Shown piece by piece: positions 43,801-56,871 of a stretch of 64,000 bases of DNA. Position numbers and translations under genes: made by a program. The DNA comes from Escallonia rubra. Taxonomy: Eukaryota > Streptophyta > Magnoliopsida > Escalloniales > Escalloniaceae. Positions within the stretch are counted from its first letter, which is position 1. Every line of letters begins with the position of its first letter. The notes below the pieces were generated by a model, which saw only the letters and a list, made by a program, of their open reading frames with translations, did not search any database and had not been told where the DNA came from. The DNA is taken from the NCBI GenBank assembly GCA_033065855.1, contig JAVXUO010000752.1, positions 124,001 to 188,000 on the forward strand, read 5' to 3'.

Positions 43801-46800
43801 GCATGGCACTGATGTCAAAATAGAATGTAGTTCAAAAATCCATTAGATATAATGTTTTTTTTAATGGCTGCAGAATGATGTGCTTACCAAAGATGGCCAA
43901 GTTTTAACCCTCTTGGTCTATTCTTTGTTTTAGTTTCGTTTGCTTTTCTTTTTCTTTTTTTTTTCCCCTTTTTTCGGACTGCACCTGGAAATTATTTTCT
44001 GTGCGCTAAGCTTCATTTGTATACGAGGCTTTGAACAAATCGGACTGTTAATTTTAAGACCTATGACCTATGAATTTCCCTCTAGTCCATATCTTTTGGT
44101 TAAAGGTTGTATCTTATTAAAATTATCTCTTAATTCATTTCTCTCTTTCCAAAAATGAATAGTAGGTAAATCTTTGTTTTTTTCCCCAAAAAAATTACAG
44201 GCACACAGCTTCCACGGCAGCAGGGAACCATGGAATTCCGGTGGTAGTAGCTGGGCATCAATTTGGCTATGCCAGTGGAATGGCTCCTCGTTCACAGTAA
44301 GCTATCAGAGGTTTTGCTCATCATCTCATATGTCTGAAATGCTCACATGAAATGATGGCATGGGAATAAAGGCATTTAAGATCCCCTCGTACCACTTTAG
44401 GCGTCATTATGATCGTAAACGTTCATCATCATTACCTATGCCTTTGTCCGACAATTAGTTTGGTCGGCTACATGAATCCTTTTTTTTCTCGAACACCCCT
44501 ATTCACATGTTCTCAGATACATACCCTTGGCTCAATTAACACCCATCAACTTGGCACTTTTTCTCATTGGGGCTGTGAGCTAGCCATATGTCAGATTCCA
44601 TTATCGCAATAATAATTAGCACAAGCCTTTAATACAAAAACAATATCCTAAACCCTAAACATTAAAAGTACCAAACTGCCGTGCATAAATATATAAAAAC
44701 CTATATTAAACTCACTATCTAATACTATTTCTACTCTAACATGGTTTGCCAAGGAAAAAGAAAATACAATGCCAAAGCAAAATAAGCCAAAAAACTTTAG
44801 TTGCTATATTATGTATGAGTAATGTGTCAATATTGAGTAATTGCCGATGCCCATGCCGGTGCCCATGGCAATGGACATGCCATGATCATGACAATGACAG
44901 AACAAAGAGAGAATGCAGCAACGGAGAAGAGATCAATTGCAAGCGCTTCAAATTCAAGAAATGAAGAGAACCACCACTGCAGATCAGATAAGAGAGACAT
45001 CGACTTGCAAATTCCCCAAAGAAAACCTGACCAATACAATATTTACAGATATAAAGGCTGAGAGTCTGAGATGAAGATGCAACACGAACGACTATCATAA
45101 CCGTCACAAAAAGGATAGAAAAGAATAGAATGAGATGCAACTACGCGAAGAAAGAAACTTTTGCAATTGCCATCCGAAAAGAACATAGAGCAGAAATCAC
45201 ATGCAACCAAATTATGGAGGACTGTAACCCAAATAATGAGAGACAGGAGAACGATGCTAGTGCAACAGAAAATTCCATGAAGATGACTGCAAAACTTCAA
45301 CCTGGAAATGGCAGAAGAAGAATCCTTACATGCCAACAAGGACATTAAGTCAATGCCAGACTACGGTTGCAATAAGAAGAAATTTGGAAAGAGAGAAGTA
45401 CTAAACCATGCGATTTCAAGAACCAACAATCTGGTACCCTATGAACAGTACTACGTGAACAGAACTCGATGAACAGTGCTAACGTACCAGTGCTTTGCTA
45501 AAACAGAGAAACCAGGAGCCCTAACCCTAGCACTACAATCAGAACCCTAGGGCTCTGATACCATTTGTCATATTCCACTATCACAATGAATAAAATAGTA
45601 CAAGCCTTGAATAGGAGAACAATAGCCTAAACCGTAAACATCAAAGGTACTAAACTACGCAGCATAATTACAAAAGCCCTTTAATACTATTTCTCCTCTA
45701 GTAGGGGCATCTAAAGGTCTACATTGATACTACCCAACCAATTCAAGCGACGTTACGTCATCTTTCCTTCAACTGGAGCCACCCCCACTTTCTTGGCGAT
45801 ATCCTCATTTTTTATTATCCCCCCTTTGTAGCCGCCCATCCACCCAACTACCTTAGTGTTTGGTTTCAGGTACCCCATCTTATGTGCACAATTTTCTAAG
45901 TTGCTTTACATTTTGGGCCATCAGCGTTGCTGGTGCTCTCATGCAATGAGCCACATCTCATCTCTCTCTCCTTTTTTAAGATCGTTTAGGTGCATGTCCC
46001 TAGATGTTTAAATAACTAACAATGTTTTCATGCTACTTCCCTCATGTCTGTATATACATATTTGTATCATTACTTTACTACGGCCAATTGTTTTCAGCAT
46101 TGCTGTTTACAAGGCGCTGTACAAGAGCTTTGGAGGTTTAGCTGCAGATGTTGTTGCTGCCATAGACCAGGTATAAATTTGTTCATCATCCGTAGAACTT
46201 TCCCTTTTGCGCATCATGGTGCCACCTACAATGAGTTAGAGAACCTACCAGTGTGTGATCTCCATGGAACTTCTACTTGTAGACCCACTCAGTTAAATTT
46301 TCTCATGTTGATTTGATCGCCCGCAGGAGATCGGGTGGTTTGATCATATGTTTGAGGTGGCTGGTTAATGTAATACTAGCTACCTCTTTAGTGTAGAACA
46401 AGTATGGATAGGAGAGACCATAGACTCTAAGCAGAGGCGGCGACAGAACAGAAGAGATCATACTCTCATAGAGAAGGGAGAAACAAAATAAGATATCAAA
46501 CCTATCATTCATTCAATCTACTTTTACAGTAAAAGCGAGGCCTAATATATAGGCAAAACCAGAATCAGTAGTCTACACTATATCTCAGACCAAGCATTTG
46601 GAGATCAAGCAATTTTTATGGAACCAAGCAATTTTCCTTTTACCTCTATGCATAGTTGTCAAGTTAAGATACCTATCGTGTATTCATATTGCGCATCTTG
46701 AGATATAAAGAAAGCAATATCCAGACTGAGAGTGCGGCTTAATCCGACTCAATTCTGTCTTAATTTGGCTTATTGGGTAGGAACCATATTGACATAAACT

Positions 46801-49800
46801 AGAGATTTTTACTCTTATTTACTCGTCATTCAATTTCAGAATGTATAATCTCTTTTGGGTTGATATGATGATATCGACTTATCTTTGGACTGCCTAAGTG
46901 AAGATGAAGTGGTGGGCCTACCCATCCCAACCAGGGGTATGCTGGGATTTGCAAAGAGCATATCTAGTGAATATGTCAGCATGTTTATATAAAAGAAAGA
47001 ATCTCGTACTAGGAAACATGGCTAAGAAAAGTAGTATCAGAGACCAGGGAGAGGTGAGAAATGAGGCTTTGAGTTCTGACTTGTTTGCTTAGGCCTAGTT
47101 TGTGATTATTTTAGTGCATGGAATTGGCATGAACTAGTGAGATCTACTTGATCAAGCCATGTACAGCAACTACGTCTTTTAAAATGTGTAATCCTCATTC
47201 TTTCAAAATGAATACCCCCGACAAAGCACAATTTACTAAAAAATAGCATTAGAAACATTACCATCTCAGACTGTTCGAAGCTCACTTTCAAAGTTGCGGT
47301 CCATCAGATAATGTGTCCAATTGGCCCATCTGTAGAGGAAAATTTAATTTGTGCGTTGGCCATTGCCTTTAGCCATGCATTTTGGTGTAGGCTAAAAAAA
47401 GCCACAATAAATATGATTTGGAGGGAGTTGTAAATTTCTAATCCTTGCCTGCTGTGACGCCTTGAAATTTTTTGTTTCTAGTATATGGTATAAATATTCA
47501 ACTCAACTGAGCCAGAAGCAGGAACACTTAAATGGAGCAACATGTTGTATTCATCCCTGACTAAGACATATCGAACATGTTCATGGCTTGCCTGAAAAAG
47601 GAAAGGGCGGACCCAGTGTACAAGGGTCCCACCATTGCGAGGTTTAGGGAGGGTTGTATTTATCCCTGACTAAGACATGTCGAACACGGTCATGGCCTGC
47701 CTGAAAAAGGAAAGGCCGTCCCAGTGTACAAGGGTCCCACCATTTCGAGGTTTAGGGAGGGTTGATGTACGCAGCGTTACCCCCACCATGGCTCATTTCA
47801 CTTTTAATAATACCAGTTTGTAAGTCTCTGACACATATTGGACTCGCCGACAGGGCCCGGCATGTAGTTATTGGGTCTTATTACATGGATTAAATGGGAG
47901 TTGGTTTCTTTTTTGGGTGGTTATTCGGATATAGATTGTTTATTACCTTATTAACTCTATTCTGCAATCTGATGACTGTTACCTAAATAATCCCTTATTA
48001 TTATTATTATTATTTAATAAGATGATAGAATGTGGATTGCTGTCCTTTGGCAGACACAAAGCCTGCTGTCTGACTTAAAACAACAGTTTTAGTAGGTAAT
48101 TCTAAAAGGGTCTTCACTTTGATCAAAACTATTGCATTCACAGGCAGCTCAGGATGGAGTGGATATTATTAGCTTGTCAATCACCCCAAACAGGCGCCCT
48201 CCAGGGATTGCAACCTTCTTCAATCCTATAGACATGGCCCTGCTGTCAGCTGTAAAAGCTGGTATATTTGTTGTACAAGCAGCAGGCAATACTGGCCCAT
48301 CACCCAAGAGTATCTCTTCCTTCAGTCCATGGATCTTCACTGTTGGTGCTGCTGCTCATGATAGGGTCTATAGCAACTCCATAAACCTCGGCAACATCAC
48401 CATTTCAGGAGTGGGACTTGCACGTAAGTCAGTCTCGAAATAGATTTCATTGTCTTACTCTTGTGGCATCCCTGCAACTGTTCCAAAGGCTCTTGTGCTT
48501 CATATAGTTGGAGAACTTGAGAGCATGTTTGATATCGCATCCAGGAAATTCTTGTTTCTGGTATCGTTAAAACTTGAGATACAATCCCACATGGAAAAAT
48601 AACATTTACCAATACAACATATAAGCCTTGTGGACCTCTCACACCTTATTGCCAATTAGTTTTTGAGTTGGATACTTTCACATGGTATTAGAGCAGGTTG
48701 ATCCAAGCCCGCAAACAATTAAAAAAATCGACCGTCACCCAATAAATTCATCCTGTGTGGTGTTGAGGTATAATTCCACACGGGAAGAGTAACAATTCGC
48801 AATACCATAGATAAGCCTTGTGGGCCTCTCCCCTCATTTCCAATTGGTGTTTTGAGTTGGATGCTTTCACATTTATTGAAATAACCAAAAATTGAACACT
48901 GGAAAACCAATTGGTTGAAAGTCTCTCGTATGTCAGTCGGGCCTAACTCTTCTAAAAATTGACCTTTTCTGATTGATGTATTTACATATGTAGTGCAGCT
49001 AGAATTAGCTTTGGTCTAGTGTTAGACATATTTAATGAAATCGCTTACAAGCTAATATAGATGCAAAGATAGAGAGAGAAGAATAATGATCAGCTTAAGA
49101 GTTTTTAGCTTCATAATCTGTGGCATGTTTTTAAACAAATTTCTAGTGGAAAATCCAAGTTTATTTTAACTTGTAGAGCGTTTCCCCGTCAAAATCTTCA
49201 GTAAAGTCGTATCTAAAAGATTTTTCTGAAAGACTCATTAGAATCAATTGTCAATGTTGCTAACAAATTTTCAACGTCTTATGACCAGAAATCCATTTAT
49301 GGAATTTTAGAAACTTAGTTGCAGGATTCTTGCAAGAAGCGTAAGAATACGAATCTCTATGAGATTCACAAATTTGTGCTCCTAACATGGGAGCTTGTTG
49401 TGATGCCGAACCCAGGTAGGATGTGTTTGCAAATTCAAGTATCCGCAGATTCTTTTCTCTTGTTGGCACCTTAGTTGCACGAAGCCGGAGCGCGTTGGGG
49501 GGGGGGGGGGGGGTGTAGGTGGGAGCGGGTAAGCGTCGGCACCTAGAAGAATCTGAGTTGGAAGCGTTCGCAGAGAAACAGATAGAAAAATATTTTGTAT
49601 AAATTTTTTGCAAAAGATTTGGGATCTTTTAACAATATAACAAAATGTGGTTAGCTTAGAAATAATCGGAAGTTAAGTGGAGAATATGAAAAAAGTTCAG
49701 TGTGGTCTAGCTGTCTGACCTGATTCAACCATCAACCTAATTAAAAAGGTTAAATGGCATTCAACCCCTAATGGTTTGCCCGTTTTGGCAAATAACACCC

Positions 49801-52800
49801 TGTCGTTTTTAATCCCCCCCCCACCCCACCCCCGCCCCCCCCCCACCCGCGGCTGACGTGTTCAAATTTGAAGCGGTTGACCCAAAATTGACTCGCCATT
49901 AAAATTTCTGAACGGACACCTCTAATGTCCTATTCAGGGGACATCTTGGGAGTGCTATTTTGGTAAAATATTTACGATATAGAAACAAAAGGGACTTTTT
50001 CTGTTTTTTCTCTTATTTTTCTTCTTTTACTCCCTCACCACCGCCACCACCACCACCTTCACATCCTAGCTCCATCTCTACTACCTTTCTCTAGTATCCA
50101 ATTAATGATAAAAGTTCAGCAAAAACAAAAGTATTAATGGTAATTAAACATAACTCAGCCACCCACAAACAACCCTAACTAACCATTACCGACTTCTGCA
50201 CCCCCAAACCATGACCATTGCTTTTACAATCACCACCATCACCTATCAGCCACGTAGGGCTGGCACAGACCTTAATTCTTGGTGCAAATACTAGCGCCCT
50301 TCTCGAAAATTTACCAATATATGTTCATAGGCCAAAAACTCAATAAGTGGTGTTACTTTTTTCATATCGAAACCCAGATCCTCCGTCTCCTTGTTAATAC
50401 CATACTCAGAAGCAAAAAACAAGAAACTCGCAATTATGATCAGAGTTATTGATATCTGTCTTCTTCTCCTTGACTTTGAGGATGAAAGGGTCGATAAGGT
50501 GTTTATAGGAGAATTGGGTCTGTTTAGATTCATCATGTTTCTTCCTCAACTTGTGATATATTTTGGTACATAGTTTTGGTTAAATAGTGCTGAAGTTTTA
50601 TAACTATGTTTTGGTTAATAGTGCTAGGTTTTATAACTAATATTGAGAATTAAATTCTGTGACCTCAAGTTTGTTTAGAGAGGTAAGTTGTAATGGTGAT
50701 GGAACCAAGGCATCTGGTGGTGACGATGATTAACAGTGGTTGTGGTGGGGCACAAGGAGAAAGAGGGGAAATAGGGAGATGAGATAAGAGGGAATTGTAA
50801 TTCAAAGTACTATTGTTATTCCTTAAGTGTTCAGTTTTTGAAACCTAAATTATCCTCTAATTGAAATTTTCAAGTGGCCAATAGCTTTTTGACACCTAAT
50901 TTGTGTTTCATTTCGTACCAAAAAGTCACATGTCACTCACGTGGTAACGTCCATCCACAAAACTGCAACGATGTCGAATTTTGGTCTAATCGCAGCAATT
51001 TCTAAATGTCAAGGGGTTGGTTGCTCGATCTGAAACCTCGGGGTTTAATTTGCCGAAACAGGTAATGGCAAAACGGGAGAAACAAGGGGGCTGAATGCCA
51101 TTTAGTCATTACAAAATCCAGCTGTAAGTAAACTTCGAATGCCCTTGCCTTGCTTCAGTTTGGTCAGCCCCAATCTATAGTATTCCCCAAGCTAATGCCA
51201 AGACTACCTTTCTGGAATTGTTGATAGCTTGACTTCTCAGATCCTCTCCTTTCATCCATAAGATTCCCTCTTGTAACATATTAGTTATAACCTTATGATT
51301 TTATTTGGTAAATAGGAATGAGATTATTTTTAACCAGGCTAGGCTAGATTCAAATAAAATCATCTTCCAAACTTCGGAGCTCGTTGGTATTTTGTTCACT
51401 TTTTTCAACAACCCTGCTCCTACTAGGATAAAAATCAATAAATCTATTGTTTACTCCAATGGTCCTCCCTTCCAATTTTCATCTAATAATTGCAGTTGTA
51501 TCAATCCTCATGTTACTAATCTATGGCTTGGATGTCAATATGATGAAGGGCATAAGTTGACCGGTATTTGTATTATTGCTACAGATCAGTACAGTCAAGC
51601 TCGGCTGTGTGACCACCTTATCCGCTGAACCAGAAAACACTTCTAACAATGCCCCCAAAGTTTTTAGTAGCAAGTGGATAATTCTTTGCCTCAATTGGTA
51701 TCATATTTTGCATGCTTGAATCAACTTGTTGGCGACCAAAATCATGAAGAGCACAATATTTTACGTATTTGACATCCAAGGATATTCTTTTTTGACTGAC
51801 CAAGAATTTGATTGAGGCATAATACTGCACGTCTTTATACTTGCTTTTCAACATTTTACTTGCACGGTTGTTTAAACACATGTTGGTTATATATGAAGTT
51901 GTATATTTAACTCTAGAATCTATGTTAAAGAACAAGGCTTGCAAACACTTTCTATTCTAGCAAATGGGCCTGGTTTTTACTTCCTGATCAATAGCACGTC
52001 TCTCAACAGAGTTCAGATGGTAATGCTGTTTGTTTTTCTTCAGCTGGTACAGATAATGGTTCAATATACACGCTGGTTTCTGCGCTTCATGCTTTGAATG
52101 ATACAACTGCCGAGAATGATATGTATGTGGGTGAATGCCAGGACCCTAGTAGTTTGAATCAGGATATTGTCCAAGGGAATCTGTTAATGTGTAGCTACTC
52201 AATACGGTTCGTGCTAGGGCTGTCCACCATCAAACAGGCCCTACAAACAGCCAAAAACCTCAGTGCTGCAGGCATTGTGTTCTACATGGATCCTTTTGTC
52301 ATAGATTTTCAGCTTAATCCAGTTCCGATGGAATTGCCTGGCATTATTATTCCGTCTCCAGATAGTTCAAAAGTGAGTTTTTTGCTTGTTCTTGTGTGCG
52401 CATGACTTTGTGCATGGACGTGTGTTGTTCACAAATTTCTTTTCGTGGGTTGTTCCCTTTTGATAGCTTTCATTGGTAGAAGTAGAAGTTAGCTTGAGGT
52501 TGAGAATTTTTTATCATCATAACCCCCCCCCCCCCAGTCATTAGGAGCTATCTGTCACTGTGCACTGACCTTTTCATAATCCATATGGCAGATTCTACTC
52601 CAGTACTACAACTCTTCCTTGGAGAGAGACAGACTTACGAACAAAATTGTTAAATTTGGGGCAGTTGCATGCATTTCTGGTGGCCTAAAAGCAAACTACA
52701 GCTACTCTGCTCCGAAGATCATGTATTATTCTGCTAGAGGGCCAGATCCAGAAGACAGCTTTCTTGATGATGCTGACATATTGAAACCAAATCTAGTGGC

Positions 52801-55800
52801 TCCTGGAAATTATATATGGGCTGCTTGGAGTTCCGGTGGCACTGACTCAGTTGAATTTCTAGGTATTTAATCATCTAATGCACAAGAAATCAGAGAAGTG
52901 AAGGTTACCATGATCAAGGAGGATGACAACTCCAAATCTAAGTTGGTTTCCGAATACAATCTTTCAACTCTAAGCACGATTTTAGGGTTTCTTATTCAGC
53001 TTGAAAAAGGTTTTCTCTGGAGTAAAATTCCTTTTCGACGGTAACTAGGATTAAAATATTTGTTCCTCAGGAGTCTGAGTACCCTAAGCCTATGCAAAGA
53101 GACTCAATGCCTTGTTTTTAGAGCAGATCTAAACTTGTATTATAGCAGATCCAAACATGTATGAGAGCAGCAGATCAAAACAAGTAGAAATAGTTCAGAG
53201 AAATCTAGACACTATGAGAGATCTCATGGATAAGACCAATGCTTGTGAAGAGTAGGAATGTGTCTGCTGCCCCAATGTGATTGTAGAGTTTTAGCGCAAC
53301 ACACGACGAGAGGGGGATACGGTTCCACTCGTCATGCATTTGTATTTCCAACAAAGAGGGTTATCGTATCTTTCAAATATTAGGAACAAAAGTATCCGAG
53401 TCGGAGGATTTCTCCGCTCTATACAGTATCTTGGGTGATTTACTGATTTCACTCCTCTACTCCTTGATCATCATTACAATCTGGATATCCAATCCTAGTG
53501 AATTAGAGGGAGTGATCTCTCTTCTTTAAATTTTGGATTTTACCATTATTTTGAACTGTTCTTAAGTTGTTGACATCGTAGATTTTGTTAACATCTAGGT
53601 GAGGACTTCGCAATGATGTCTGGAACAAGCATGGCCGCTCCTCATATTGCTGGGCTTGCAGCTTTGATTAAGAAGAAGTTTCCCACTTTTACTCCTTCGG
53701 CCATCGGATCTGCACTTTCAACAACAGCTTCTCTCTATGACAAGGATGGAGGCCCCATAATGGCCCAGCGTGCTTATGCAAACCCAGATTTGAATCAGTC
53801 TCCTGCGACGCCCTTTGACATGGGAAGTGGCTTTGTGAATGCAACTGCGGCACTTGATCCAGGACTTATTTTTGATCTGAGTAAGTCGCTCTGCTTTTAG
53901 AAGAAAGACCTTTCATACGGATTGTCATGAATTGTGGGGTCTAAGATAATTATTGGTTAATCACGACCCTTTGAGTTTATTATCAAGTAGTTTACAGGAA
54001 GACTGCTTAAGGTTTCTACAGTTGCAAATGCATCTCCCGTTGTTCGTGAAATTGCTATGCACCCCATTCTGCATATGATTTTTTCCTTAAATTTTGGGGT
54101 TGCATGAGTCTTTAACAGAACCCACAGCAATGAAATACCTTGGATGTCTAAATAGTACGTCTAAACCACGACTATGAGCAAGTGTCTAAACTATTACTAC
54201 GAGCAAGTGTCTAAACTATTACTACGAGCAAGTTGAGTCCTTCAATGTCAAAACTTGCAGAAGACGAAGAAAATTGAATCTTGAAGGAGAGAATTTATTA
54301 AAAGGTTTCATGGTATTCCTCTTTCCTCAATGTACTAGGATTTGAAGAGGTGCCAAGGCATTGCCAATCACATCATGGAAGTCAATTTTGACCTATGAAT
54401 TGTTTACTAGGAACCCTTTTGTACTGGTGTCAATCGGTAGGATAGTGTGTTTGCCATCCAATTTAACTTGGGATGTAAAATGTCCATTCTTAAACCAACT
54501 CACAGTATACATTAAACATGTCTCATTCAAATGAGTGATACATGTGATTGTACCCAAAAAGAGACAAGCAAAACGATATATGTGATTGGTGGGTAGTCTC
54601 TTTGCCTGGTGAGGGCATACAAATTTCACTAGGCCTTTGTTCAGTTGCTTAGAGTAATGGGATTTGGACTGATAGGGTGGTTTTTGTTGAGCTGCAGCAA
54701 GTCTTGCTGTTTTCTTCTATTTTACTTGCTAGATTAAGCGCCTTTGTTGCTTCTATCCCACTTTATTTTCATGGGCATTGTATTTTCCTTGGTGATTCCT
54801 GCTGACTATCTTCTGTCAAGCAATTAGAAGTGGCCTTCTACCCTTAAACTTACAAAATACATCCTTACAGATATAGAAAATATGGCCACATTCTTTGAAC
54901 TCACCATTTCTGGTGTGGGGATGGGCGGTGGGGCAAATATGTGGAATCAGAATTCCTCTTTTCGATTCTCTTCAGCAAAAAACAGGGTTGTCACACTTGG
55001 AAATCAGCGTGCTAATTGAGTTAGGCATTTAAATTCACTTGAATGGTAGTCTATGTGCCTGATGAGGGCGCACAACTTTCACTTGGCCTTTGCTCAGTTG
55101 CTTAGAATCACGGACTTCAGACTGAGAGGGGGGCACTTTTGGAGTGGTAGTCTCATATTGTAATATTGGTTTCTAGTTGCTCGTGGGCGTGGTATCTTCG
55201 TAGATGATTCCTAATGACTATCTCCTAGCAAGCAATATCTAATAGGTGGCTTTTGTTCTAGCCTTAAACTTGCAACATATCTCCTTAATTTTGACTCATC
55301 AGAGTAGAGCCACATTCTTTGGACTTGCCATTTCTGGTGTTGGGGGGATAGTTGGAATCACAATCCCTCTTTTGTGTTCTCTTCAGCAAGATACACGGTT
55401 GCCACTTATGGAAATCAGCATGTGTATCAACTTGGGCATCTAAACTCAGAATGGCCATTTCCCATCATTTGCATATTTCTGCAAATAATGGTAAATGGTC
55501 GTTATGTGCGTACGATATTCATTCAGAATAGCTAGAAACCATAGAGGACCAGTGGTGTGAGTTTGCCGGAATCCCAAAAGAAGCCCCAAAAGGCCTCAAG
55601 TCCTTTGTTTCTTGAGGATCACAGGGATGAACCATCCTTTGTATACAGACGTGTGTTTAGATGTGCACCTTGATTGAGTTTCTGCTGCTCTCACCCTGGT
55701 TCTGATTGTTTGTGGTTCACATTCTATTGTCATACAAAAACTGCAGCACCTGAGCTCGAACGTGTTAATTATATTTGCAGGTTATGATAACTATGTATCA

Positions 55801-56202
55801 TTCCTCTGTGGCATAAATGGATCAGCAGCGGTGGTTCTAAACTACACTGGCCAGAGCTGTGGAGTTCCTGCCACGAATGCCATAGACCTGAACTTGCCTT
55901 CTATCACAATTGCAAAACTGAACCAGTCCAGCATCGTACAGAGAACTGTGACTAACATTGCAAATAATGAGACATACAGTGTGGGGTGGAGTGCTCCTTA
56001 TGGAGCGTCTATAAAGGTCATGCCGACTCACTTTTTCGTTGCAAATGGGGAGAGACAGGTCTTGACTGTTTTCGTTAATGCTACAATGAACAGCTCCGTG
56101 GCAAGTTATGGAAAAATTGGACTCTTTGGAAATCAAGGACATATTGCCATCATTCCTGTATCAATCATTGGCAAAATCTTGTATAACGCGACTAGTAACT
56201 GA
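40834..56202 (+). CDS. SBT2: Subtilisin-like serine protease, SBT2 subgroup (SBT2.1-2.3-like), 10 exons
   Basis: Secreted serine endopeptidase of family S8A. Exons are 40,834-41,051, 42,682-42,835, 43,055-43,452, 44,201-44,296, 46,098-46,170, 48,144-48,423, 52,044-52,372, 52,592-52,862, 53,599-53,880 and 55,781-56,202. All introns are GT..AG with consistent phases, and the spliced ORF is 2,523 nt (840 residues plus stop), normal for the group. A signal peptide (LYLVIFLVSTWC) leads into the I9 prodomain (VYIVTMKQ ... YSYHYLINGFAVLVTP). Catalytic residues are Asp180 (GFIDTGIDPTHPSF), His255 (GEGHGTHTAS), oxyanion Asn362 (QAAGNTGPS) and Ser617 (SGTSMAAPH). A protease-associated domain is inserted between Asn and Ser (exons 7-8). 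A fibronectin-III-like C-terminus ends the protein. Exons show no stop or frameshift, so it is probably functional. Its substrate is not predictable. Confidence 0.95.
44589..45709 (-). mobile_element. Short LTR element (TRIM/LARD-like) in subtilase intron 4, antisense
   Basis: Two diverged direct repeats (44,589-44,741 and 45,566-about 45,705) start TGTCA(G/T)ATTCCA(T/C)TATC and share CACAAGCC/TACAAGCC and CTATTTCT(A/C)CTCTA. Next to the right copy lies GCTCTGATACCA (45,552-45,563), the complement of the methionine tRNA primer site TGGTATCAGAGC. The element therefore reads on the minus strand. The roughly 820-bp interior has no protein domain. No matching target duplication was found. Confidence 0.65.
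47545..47763. repeat. Tandem duplication of about 109 bp in subtilase intron 5
   Basis: Two head-to-tail copies start TTGTATT(C/T)ATCCCTGAC (47,545 and 47,654). They share TGCCTGAAAAAGGAAAGG and CAGTGTACAAGGGTCCCACC. Confidence 0.8.
48572..48871 (+). mobile_element. Miniature LTR element (TRIM), about 300 bp, in subtilase intron 6
   Basis: Two 111-bp direct repeats (48,572-48,682 and 48,761-48,871) end GAGTTGGAT(A/G)CTTTCACA. The first is followed directly by TGGTATTAGAGCAGG (48,683-48,697), a methionine-tRNA-type primer site. Only 78 bp lie between the repeats, with no coding capacity. The element lies in sense orientation within the intron, is spliced out with it, and depends on other elements for movement. 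Confidence 0.75.
49751..51104. mobile_element. TIR element, probably Mutator-like, in subtilase intron 6
   Basis: The left end TTAAATGGCATTCAACCCC and the right end (complement CTAAATGGCATTCAGCCCCC) form an inverted repeat extending about 70 bp through GGTTTGCCCGTTTTGGCAAAT. The interior is AT-rich with a poly-C stretch (49,817-49,853) and no recognised gene. The bases flanking the ends do not show a clear 9-bp duplication, so the class is inferred from the long terminal repeats. Confidence 0.6.
54592..55480. repeat. Diverged tandem duplication, period about 453 bp, in subtilase intron 9
   Basis: Copy 1 starts GGTAGTCTCTTTGCCTGGTG (54,592) and copy 2 starts GGTAGTCTATGTGCCTGATG (55,045). Both run through GGCCTTTG(T/C)TCAGTTGCTTAGA and CTCTTCAGCAA. 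The repeat ends before exon 10 at 55,781. Short ORFs inside are not supported as genes. Confidence 0.75.
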
Positions 56203-56651
56203 GGACTGTACACTGATATTTCTTTGTTTCTTGCCCTTTTTTTGTTGATGTAAGTCATGAATAATTTCTGGAAGATATCTAATTTTTTGATTCATTGAAT
56301 ATAGATGCTGAAGCTGCTGTCTGATATGTAGATATAGTGATTGACTAATGCTAATCAAGGAAATGATTCAGTTCCAGAGCCCGTAAACGACACATTTCAA
56401 TTATTTATGATGGAACGCCAGGCGAGGCGAGTCTAGATTCAGGGGGCACCAACGAATGATATAAATGCTACCGTTCCAGGGCTAATATTTATGTTTACTT
56501 TCACTTAACTCGTCTCTTCACAATAATTATGATAAAGAAAATACCAATTCTGGGATCACCAGAAAAAAAGTTCCTCCACTGAAGAGGCCAAAGAAAGAGA
56601 AAAATAAGACCTATCAGACCCAAATTATATTCCAGTAAGCAAATATCAAAA
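56203..56651. other. 3' flank of the subtilase gene
   Basis: The presumed 3' untranslated region follows the TGA, with AT-rich stretches (for example AATAATTTC near 56,259) that could guide polyadenylation. No further gene is seen before the Mutator-like element. Confidence 0.5.
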
Positions 56652-56871
56652 GGGTGAATTACACAAAACTCCCTGACGTTTACACTCGGTTCTCACCTAA
56701 GATCCTGATGATTCAATTTAAACAATTAACACCCCAACATTAAGAATTAGTTTCAATTGGCCCCAAAATCATTTTTCCGTTTAAACAAAGGTGGATGGCC
56801 ATCCACCTTGAAGGGCATTTTTGGTAACCAATATTTAGTGGTCACTCTGTGTGTGTCTCTTTTTCTATCTT

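Noticed and set aside
49497..49513. Long homopolymer runs (G at 49,497; C at 38,327, 24,227 and 52,525) as functional sites
   Set aside because: Simple homopolymers, also prone to sequencing error; all lie in introns or intergenic DNA.
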